Below are positions 51,554-56,965 of a DNA stretch of 56,965 nucleotides, in pieces. Made by a program: the position numbers and the translations under genes. Position 1 is the first letter of the stretch, and every line of letters starts with the position of its first letter. Source of the stretch: Amaricoccus sp. (GTDB taxonomy: Bacteria; Pseudomonadota; Alphaproteobacteria; Rhodobacterales; Rhodobacteraceae); contig NZ_JAGOID010000008.1 of NCBI RefSeq assembly GCF_017995835.1, positions 1 to 56,965 of the forward strand. The letters run 5' to 3'. The notes beneath the pieces are model-generated. The model did no database searches and had not been told where the DNA came from. It saw only the letters and a program-made list of their open reading frames with translations.

Positions 51554-52735
51554 TCAACCGCCCTCGCCGCGCCGGAACGGCCCCCAGCTCGCGAGCGCCT
51601 CCATCTCCTGCCCGACCGCCCGCCGCTCGGCGTCGAGATACGCCGCCACCGCCTTCCTGAGCGCGGGCAGGGCGATCCAGTGCAGCGAGTGCGTTTCCAC
51701 CGGCAGATATCCCCGCGCCAGCTTGTGCTCGCCCTGCGCCCCGGCCTCGACTCGCTCGAGCCCGTGGGCGATCGCCCAGTCGATCGCCCGGTAGTAGCAG
51801 AGCTCGAAATGCAGGAACGGGTGATCCTCGACGCAGCCCCAGTACCGGCCATAAAGCGTGTCGCGCCCGATGAAGTTCAGCGCCCCCGCCACCCAGCGCC
51901 CCTTCCGCCGCGCCAGCACCAGCAGCGCGTCGCCGCGCATCGTCGCCTGCACCCGCTCGAAGAACGCCCGCGTCAGGTAGGGCCGCCCCCATTTCCTGCC
52001 GCCAGTATCCTGGTAGAACCGCCAGAACGCGTCCCAGTGCCCGGGCTCGATGGCGTCCCCGGTCAGCTCGACGATCTCGCCCCCGAACCCCTGCGCCTGC
52101 GCCCGCTCCTTTCGGATCGCCTTGCGCTTGCGCGAGGCGAGCTGGCCGAGGAACCCCTCGAAATCCGTATAGCCCCGGTTCACCCAGTGAAACTGCTGCG
52201 TCGAGCGCGCCAGCAGGCCCGCCGCCTCGCCCCAGCGCCGCTCCGCCTCGGTGCAGAAGGTGACGTGGAAGGACGACACCGCGTTGCGCTCGGCGATCGT
52301 CGTCGCCGCCTCGATCAGCGCCGCCCGCCCCGCCGCCTCGAAGCCCGGCCGCGTCAGGAACCGCCGCCCGGTCGCCGGGGTGAACGGCACGGCCGCCTGC
52401 AACTTCGGATAATAGCGCCCGCCGGCCCGCTCCAGCGCGTCCGCCCAGGCGTGGTCGAAGATATACTCGCCCTGGCTGTGGCCCTTGACGTAGAGCGGCA
52501 TCGCCGCGATCGCGACGCCGCCCTGCCGCGCCACCAGATGCCGCGGCCCCCAGCCGGCGCCCGGCCCGACCGACCCCGACGCCTCCAGCGCCCCGAGGAA
52601 GCGGTGCGTCGTGAAAGGATCAACCGGCCGCCCCCCGTCCGCCGCCTCCGGCGCGGCACAGGCATTCCATTCGGCCGCCTCGATCTCGCCGAGGCCCCCG
52701 AGGACGCTGATCTCGATGCTTTCGCCGCCGTCCAT
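51554..52735 (-). CDS. FemAB/GNAT-like acyltransferase (peptidogalycan biosynthesis, DUF482)
   Basis: This 393-aa protein is of the large GNAT-like family annotated as peptidogalycan biosynthesis/recognition. Blocks are THRFLGALEASGSVG, YIFDHAWADALERAGGRYYPKL, FLTRPGF, NRGYTDFEGFLGQLASRKRKAIRKERA, YLTRAFFERVQ and EAGAQGEHKLARGYLP. The KRKAIRKE and GEHK segments are typical. Start at 52735 follows GGAGGCG. The function is not established; transfer of an acyl or aminoacyl group is by family. Confidence 0.88.
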   Translation of the reverse strand: MDGGESIEISVLGGLGEIEAAEWNACAAPEAADGGRPVDPFTTHRFLGALEASGSVGPGAGWGPRHLVARQGGVAIAAMPLYVKGHSQGEYIFDHAWADALERAGGRYYPKLQAAVPFTPATGRRFLTRPGFEAAGRAALIEAATTIAERNAVSSFHVTFCTEAERRWGEAAGLLARSTQQFHWVNRGYTDFEGFLGQLASRKRKAIRKERAQAQGFGGEIVELTGDAIEPGHWDAFWRFYQDTGGRKWGRPYLTRAFFERVQATMRGDALLVLARRKGRWVAGALNFIGRDTLYGRYWGCVEDHPFLHFELCYYRAIDWAIAHGLERVEAGAQGEHKLARGYLPVETHSLHWIALPALRKAVAAYLDAERRAVGQEMEALASWGPFRRGEGG

Positions 52736-52767
52736 CGCCTCCAGTGATGGCCGGGAACCGGCGGGCG

Positions 52768-53160
52768 TCAATGCCGTCGTGGCCAGAGCGGCATCAGGCC
52801 CGCGGCGATCTGGGCGGCGAGGCCCGGCCAGGCGGCGGAATCGGCGAGCCCCGCGAGCCAGGCCGCCGGAGAGGCGCCGGCGAGGCCGGCGGCGAGCGCG
52901 GCCTCGCCGGCGAAAAGGACGAGGAGCAGCGCCGCGGACATGGCGAGCCGGTCCGCGAGCGCGCCCGGCGCCGCGAGGCGGCGCAGGAACCGGCCGGTGG
53001 CGGTCCAGGCGATGGCGAGCATCGCCGGCAACTCCAGCGCCAGCGCCCACCCTTCCCCCAGCCGGGGCGCGGCGACGAGGACGCGCAGCGCGCCGAGAAC
53101 GGTCCCGGCGGCGAGCAGCACGCCCGCGACCGCGGCCCCGGCGAGCAGTCCCCGGATCAT
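52768..53160 (-). CDS. Small membrane protein of unknown function
   Basis: This 130-aa protein has about four hydrophobic helices (LLAGAAVAGVLLAAGTVLGAL, ALELPAMLAIAWTATG, LAMSAALLLVLFAGEAALAAG, AAQIAAGLM). It resembles small conserved proteins next to gdpD in Rhodobacteraceae. Its start overlaps the stop codon of the GDPD gene (ATGA). No function is inferred. Confidence 0.7.
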   Translation of the reverse strand: MIRGLLAGAAVAGVLLAAGTVLGALRVLVAAPRLGEGWALALELPAMLAIAWTATGRFLRRLAAPGALADRLAMSAALLLVLFAGEAALAAGLAGASPAAWLAGLADSAAWPGLAAQIAAGLMPLWPRRH

Positions 53161-53921
53161 CGGGGGATGGCGGGGCGGTAGCCCTCGAAGGTGATGTTGT
53201 CCGCCACCCGCCGCACCAGCGCCTCCTCCGCGGCCGAGCGCACCGTCCAGGTCAGCACCGGCAACCCGCCGGCCTTCAGCCGCGCCACCGCCGGGCTGGC
53301 GAGATCCGCCTTGTCGTGCGAGACGAAGCTCGACCCGGTTGGCCCGACCTCGGCCATCGAGGCGAGTTCCGCCCGGCGATAGTCGGGCAAGGCCCAGTCC
53401 TCGCCGTCGAAGGCGCAGGACGTCAGCCCCCGCGCCACCCCCGGCGCCGCCGCCGCCAGCGCCGCCACCGAATGCGGGTTGAACGACATCACCGCCACCG
53501 GCCCGCCATAGCCGGCGAGGAGTTCCGCCACCCGGCCCTCCAGCGGCCCGACCTCGGGCCCGAGCACGCCGGTCTGGTCCTTGACCTCGACGAGGAGCGG
53601 CGCCCGCCCCGCGACGATGGCAAGGATCTCCGCCAGCGTCGGGATCGTCTCGTCGCTCCCGCTCAGCCGAATCCGCCCGAGCGCCGCGGCCGTGTGATCG
53701 GCGACCAGCCCCGGCGCGCCGGTCAGGCGGGGCAGGGCCTCGTCGTGAAACGCCATCGCCTCGCCGTCCGCCGCGCGCTGCACGTCGATCTCGACGCCAT
53801 AGCCCGCCGCGACCGCGGCCGCGACCGCGGCCCGGCTGTTCTCGATCACCCCCGCGGCGCGGTCATGCAGCCCGCGATGCGCGAGCGGCATCCGCAGGAA
53901 CGCGGCCGCGAGCTCAGGCAA
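53157..53921 (-). CDS. Glycerophosphodiester phosphodiesterase family protein
   Basis: This 254-aa TIM-barrel enzyme hydrolyses deacylated phospholipids to glycerol-3-phosphate. LAHRGLHDRAAGVIENSRAA holds the catalytic HR and E-N motifs, YGVEIDVQRAADGEAMAFHDEALPRLTG the metal-binding E-D and second His, and LLVEVKDQ a further family block. The start is probably TTG at 53921, inside the ridA end, since the family has about ten residues before LAHRG; an ATG at 53891 is possible. It is coupled to ridA upstream and the membrane protein downstream. Confidence 0.9.
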   Translation of the reverse strand: MPELAAAFLRMPLAHRGLHDRAAGVIENSRAAVAAAVAAGYGVEIDVQRAADGEAMAFHDEALPRLTGAPGLVADHTAAALGRIRLSGSDETIPTLAEILAIVAGRAPLLVEVKDQTGVLGPEVGPLEGRVAELLAGYGGPVAVMSFNPHSVAALAAAAPGVARGLTSCAFDGEDWALPDYRRAELASMAEVGPTGSSFVSHDKADLASPAVARLKAGGLPVLTWTVRSAAEEALVRRVADNITFEGYRPAIPR

Positions 53922-54375
53922 GCTCGAAGATCGCCTCGATCTCGACCGCGACCCCGAGCGGCAGCGCCGCCACGCCGACGGCCGAGCGCGCGTGCCGGCC
54001 CCTGTCCCCGAACACCTCGACGAGGAAGTCCGACGCGCCGTTCACCACCTTCGGCTGGTCGGTGAAGCCCGGCGCGCTGTTTACGAAGCCGGTCAGCTTG
54101 ACGATCCGCGCGATGCCGTCGAGATCGCCGCCCGCCGCCTTGCGCGCCTGCGCGAGCAGCGCCAGCGCGCAGGTCTTCGCCGCCGCGGCGCCGGCGGCCA
54201 CGTCCACGTTCTCGCCGAGCCGCCCGCGGATCGGGCCGTTCGCGTCGCTGCTGATCTGGCCGGAGACGTAGACCGTCTTGCCGGAAACCACGAAGGGCAC
54301 ATAGTTCGCGGCCGGCGCGGGCGCGTCCGGCAGGCTGGCCCCGAGTTCGGCCAGACGTTTCTCGATCGCGGACAT
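53914..54375 (-). CDS. RidA family protein
   Basis: This 153-aa protein is of the enamine/imine deaminase (YjgF/YER057c/UK114) family. The pattern is NYVPFVVSGKTVYVSGQISSDANG, then ALALLAQARKAAGGDLDGIARIVKLTGFVNS, and GRHARSAVGVAALPLGVAVEIEAIFEL with the key Arg in the ARSAVG segment. It detoxifies reactive enamines from PLP enzymes. It is the first gene of the ridA-gdpD-membrane protein run. Confidence 0.92.
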   Translation of the reverse strand: MSAIEKRLAELGASLPDAPAPAANYVPFVVSGKTVYVSGQISSDANGPIRGRLGENVDVAAGAAAAKTCALALLAQARKAAGGDLDGIARIVKLTGFVNSAPGFTDQPKVVNGASDFLVEVFGDRGRHARSAVGVAALPLGVAVEIEAIFELA

Positions 54376-54457
54376 GGACCCTCCCTTGCGTTGCTCCCGC
54401 CCTTATAGGACCGCGGCCCCGGGCTCGCCAAGCGTCGACGGGCGGCGTCGCGCCGGA

Positions 54458-54955
54458 TCAGAATCCGAACCGCGGCGGGTGACCGAGCGCCGCGATCGCG
54501 GCGGAGACCATGGCCAGCATGGCGATGCCCTGGTTGACGGCGCGCCGCCGCGACAGCCGCCGGCGCAGCGCCTCGCCGGCGAGGCCCTTCGCCCGCACCT
54601 GCCGGGCGACGCGCATCGTCCCGAAGGCGACGACGCTGAGCGGAAAGGCGAGGAGAAACGCCGCCTCGGCCAGCGCGACGCCGTAGCCATAGGCGAGCGT
54701 CGCCAGCGCCGCGAGCGCGAAGCCCGTGACGGCGGCCGCCGCGACCCCGAGACTGTCGCCGAGACCGGCCAACCGCTCCGCCGCGATCCGCGCGAGCAGG
54801 TCGACCCGCTCCGCCACCTCGGGCAGCCGGGCGGCGCGCACCAGCATGTCGTGCGGCACGCCGAGCGTGCGCTGGCAGACCAGCGTCCAGACCAGCACCG
54901 TGAACGCCCAGTACCAGATGCTGAAGAAGCTCTCGAGGCGAAAGACGGACAGCAA
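54458..54955 (-). CDS. Membrane protein of unknown function next to hemB
   Basis: This 165-aa protein has three hydrophobic stretches (FSIWYWAFTVLVWTLVC, ALATLAYGYGVALAEAAFLLAF, NQGIAMLAMVSAAIAALG) joined by Arg-rich loops. TLGVPHDMLVRAARLPEVAERVDLLARIAAERL is a conserved-looking core. I recognise the arrangement as a component found beside hemB in Rhodobacteraceae, but no function is known. Confidence 0.7.
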   Translation of the reverse strand: MLSVFRLESFFSIWYWAFTVLVWTLVCQRTLGVPHDMLVRAARLPEVAERVDLLARIAAERLAGLGDSLGVAAAAVTGFALAALATLAYGYGVALAEAAFLLAFPLSVVAFGTMRVARQVRAKGLAGEALRRRLSRRRAVNQGIAMLAMVSAAIAALGHPPRFGF

Positions 54956-55090
54956 GGCGGGCGGCTCCCCGGGGCGGGCGACCGCGCCGTCCTAGCGCGA
55001 CCCGCCGGCCGATCCAACCCCGAGAGGGGGTTGAGGCGACCGGCGGCTCCGTGGCACAGGGGCGCCGAGCCAGCCGGAGGAACCGCCACG

Positions 55091-56092
55091 ATGACCCCGC
55101 TCGCCGCCCCGTTCCCGCTCGGCCGTCCCCGCCGCCTGCGCCGGACCCCGTGGATCCGCGACCTCGTCGCCGAAACCCGGCTCGCCCCGGCAGACCTGAT
55201 CTGGCCGGTCTTCGTGCGCGAGGGAACCGACGCCGCCGAGCCGATCGCCTCGCTCCCCGGCGTCGAGCGGCTGACGGTCGACCGCGCCGTGCGCGCCGCC
55301 GAGGAGGCCGTGCGCCTCGGCATCCCCTGCCTCGCGCTCTTTCCCTTCACCGAGGCGGCGGACAAGAACCCCGACGCCACCGAGGCCTGGAACCCCGACA
55401 ACCTCGTCTGCCGCGCTACCCGCGCCATCAAGGCCGCGGTTCCCGAGATCGGCGTCCTCCTCGACGTCGCGCTCGATCCCTACAACTCCGACGGCCACGA
55501 CGGCCTCGTCCGCGACGGCGTGGTGCTGAACGACGAGACCCTCGTCGCGCTCGAGCGGATGGCGCTCGCCCAGGCCGAGGCCGGCGCCGACATCCTCGCG
55601 CCCTCCGACATGATGGACGGCCGCATCGGCGTCCTGCGCGCCGCACTCCACGAGAACGACTTCCCCGACGTGGCGATCCTCTCCTACGCCGCCAAGTACG
55701 CCTCCTGCTTCTACGGCCCCTTCCGCGACGCGGTGGGTTCGGGCGGCGCGCTCAAGGGCGACAAGAAGACCTACCAGATGGACCCGCCGAACCGCGACGA
55801 GGCGCTGCGCGAGGTGGCGATCGACCTCGCCGAGGGCGCCGACATGGTCATGGTCAAGCCGGGCCTGCCCTATCTCGACATCTGCGCCGCGGTGAAGGCC
55901 GAGTTCGGCGTGCCGACCTTCGCCTACCAGGTCTCCGGCGAGTACGCGATGATCGAGGCCGCCGCCCGCAACGGCTGGCTCGACGGCGACCGGGCGATGT
56001 GGGAGAGCCTGATCGCCTTCCGCCGCGCCGGCTGCGACGGCATCCTCACCTACTTCGCCCCCCGCATCGCCCGGGCGCTGGCGGGAGCCTGA
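55091..56092 (+). CDS. hemB: Delta-aminolevulinic acid dehydratase (porphobilinogen synthase)
   Basis: This 333-aa enzyme joins two 5-aminolevulinate molecules to porphobilinogen in heme and chlorophyll synthesis. Schiff-base lysines are in ILSYAAKYASCFYGPFRDA and MVKPGLPYLDI. The metal site has Asp in place of the zinc Cys residues (DVALDPYNSDGHDGLVRDG), as in Rhodobacter-type enzymes that do not use zinc. CGGAGG precedes the ATG. It is divergent from the membrane protein gene. Confidence 0.96.
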   Translation: MTPLAAPFPLGRPRRLRRTPWIRDLVAETRLAPADLIWPVFVREGTDAAEPIASLPGVERLTVDRAVRAAEEAVRLGIPCLALFPFTEAADKNPDATEAWNPDNLVCRATRAIKAAVPEIGVLLDVALDPYNSDGHDGLVRDGVVLNDETLVALERMALAQAEAGADILAPSDMMDGRIGVLRAALHENDFPDVAILSYAAKYASCFYGPFRDAVGSGGALKGDKKTYQMDPPNRDEALREVAIDLAEGADMVMVKPGLPYLDICAAVKAEFGVPTFAYQVSGEYAMIEAAARNGWLDGDRAMWESLIAFRRAGCDGILTYFAPRIARALAGA

Positions 56093-56139
56093 TCCGTTAC
56101 GCCGCGCGTCTCCTTCCAATGTGAAGGCGACAGCCCTGA

Positions 56140-56412
56140 CTAGTGCCGGGAAAGTTCCACAATGCTGTTCCAGCCCTCAAGTCGGTCATCCAGTTCCTTT
56201 TTCAGCTTTAGATAGAGTCGCTCCGGGACGCTGAATAATATCTTGCGCCCGTCGGCGCCCTTGGCGAGCTTTACCTCACTCGATTGAAGCGGAAGCTGGC
56301 TGTGGTCGAGATACGGATTAAATGCCGGATCTCGGACGCAGAAGCGATCCCAGATTTGCAGTTCGTCGACGAGAATGCCACGGTAGGCGATCGGTCGTCC
56401 TTTATCGAGGGC
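56140..56412 (-). pseudogene. 5'-truncated gene fragment without a start codon
   Basis: A 91-codon open frame ends at a TAG near 56140 and contains no ATG, GTG or TTG. It reads ALDKGRPIAYRGILVDELQIW...FNPYLDHSQLPLQSSEV...KILFSVPERLYLKLKKEL...EGWNSIVELSRH. Base composition is distinctly lower in GC than that of hemB beside it. It looks like the 3' end of a foreign gene whose front was lost. The family is not recognised. Confidence 0.55.
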
Positions 56413-56445
56413 TTATCTCCTGGGAAGATTCGGTGGTGAAGGTCG

Positions 56446-56757
56446 TGAAACGCCGTCGCCCCGGTCGCCCATACCAGTGCGGACCACCACCAGGTCGGCG
56501 AAACGCGCTACTTCGTCTCCTCCCGCGCCCTCACCGCGGCGCAAGCCGCCGAGGCGGTGCGCGCACGTTGGGTGATCGAGAATCGGCAGCGCTGGGTGCT
56601 CGACGTCACCTTCGGCGACGACCAGTCCCGTCTCCGCAAAGGCTACGGCGCCCGAAATGGCCACCGTCCGGCACTTCGCCCACCAACCTCGTCCGGGCCG
56701 CAACCGACAGGCGCTCCATCAAGTCCCGCAGGAAGCTCGCGGGATGGTCGACGGACT
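56446..56757 (+). pseudogene. ISAs1-type transposase, C-terminal remnant with frameshifts
   Basis: Three frames add up to the end of an ISAs1-family DDE transposase: QVGETRYFVSSRAL...VRARWVIENRQRWVLDVTFGDDQSRLRKGYGARN, then MATVRHFA, then NLVRAATDRRSIKSRRKLAGWSTD. At least two indels separate them, and the first two thirds of the gene are missing. It abuts the second copy of the 89-bp repeat. It is a dead insertion-sequence relic. Confidence 0.8.
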
Positions 56758-56758
56758 A

Positions 56759-56847
56759 ATACCGGCGGGCTCATGAAACGACTCGCGGGCGCTTTTTGGC
56801 CTTTGACGCGTTTATCGTTTGTACTCAGGTAGTTACCCTATCTATCA
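56759..56847 (+). repeat. 89-bp dispersed repeat, copy 2
   Basis: It matches 28483-28571 at 87 of 89 positions. It starts two bases after the last transposase-like codon of the ISAs1 remnant, so it may be the non-coding right end of that insertion sequence. Flanks differ between the two copies. Confidence 0.85.
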
Positions 56848-56874
56848 GTAGCCGGAGCAAAAGGCCGGGCGGCT

Positions 56875-56965
56875 CTACGCGAGGGCGGCTTGGCGGATGA
56901 GGTGATCCAAGGCGGGAATGGTGGGTGCGCCGGGGATGCGGAGGCGGTCGCCGAGATAGTCCCAG
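56875..56965 (-). CDS. C-terminal end of a possible transposase, cut by the window edge
   Basis: About 29 codons in from the window edge read WDYLGDRLRIPGAPTIPALDHLIRQAALA and then stop (TAG at 56875). The WxYLGDRL-IPGAP-IPxLxxLIR ending resembles transposase tails common in Rhodobacteraceae, but the family is not certain. The start lies beyond the window. Confidence 0.4.
   Translation of the reverse strand, partial: WDYLGDRLRIPGAPTIPALDHLIRQAALA

Overview
The window reads as chromosomal DNA of a high-GC (roughly 70% by eye) alphaproteobacterium, most likely of the Rhodobacteraceae/Rhodobacterales. The pointers are a DUF2793 phage/gene-transfer-agent-type protein, an Asp-rich HemB of the Rhodobacter type, a degenerate EF-G-like protein, CCA-encoding tRNA genes, many GTG/TTG starts, and dense ATGA/GTGA overlaps inside operons. 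Most of it is ordinary housekeeping and catabolic gene content, with a few accessory islands and short repeats.

Layout. 1-10 kb: ubiA, xth and a crotonase-fold gene; a GT4 glycosyltransferase converging on a DUF2793/C1q-like protein; pirin; an EamA exporter coupled to a Bcr/CflA-type MFS pump; a cold-shock gene with a clear Rho-independent terminator; dapB. 9.9-17.9 kb: rbfA, a 107-bp AT-rich inverted-repeat element that contains the rbfA stop codon, truB, tRNA-Pro(CGG), an exported protein of unknown function preceded by a strongly structured RNA candidate, a coupled PNPOx-like/PNPOx-GAF pair, cytochrome b561, a transglycosylase-like lipoprotein, a LysR regulator and map. 18-24 kb: an orphan membrane histidine kinase, an orphan ABC ATPase, tatABC and a DUF815 ATPase.

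24-25.6 kb: a lower-GC two-gene cassette pairing a sulfotransferase with a D-glucuronyl C5-epimerase, the enzyme pair that makes sulfated iduronate in animal heparan sulfate. This is the most unusual gene content in the window. 25.6-33 kb: an FAD aromatic hydroxylase with its DUF2783 partner, a cupin-SnoaL protein, and a preT-dedA-preA reductive pyrimidine-degradation operon. 33-36 kb: a TetR gene with an operator-like site, followed by DUF1428 and four VOC domains in three genes. 36-44.5 kb: azoR/LysR, a transglycosylase, ssb, a lipoprotein hydrolase overlapping argG, a GYD protein and an EF-G paralogue with a changed GTPase centre.

44.6-57 kb: an arginine-catabolism unit (arginase plus a frameshifted ornithine cyclodeaminase, with a divergent AsnC regulator), tRNA-Arg(CCT), a SleB-like hydrolase, and a long minus-strand run of small-molecule metabolism genes (ridA, GDPD, a FemAB-like acyltransferase, GST, pterin dehydratase, acyl-CoA synthetase, ketopantoate reductase family). 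hemB follows. The right edge is a decayed mobile-element zone: a 5'-truncated gene, a frameshifted ISAs1-type transposase remnant, one copy of an 89-bp repeat whose other copy lies 28 kb upstream, and the tail of another possible transposase.

No CRISPR array, replication origin, rRNA or complete insertion sequence was seen. Family assignments rest on motif reading without database searches.
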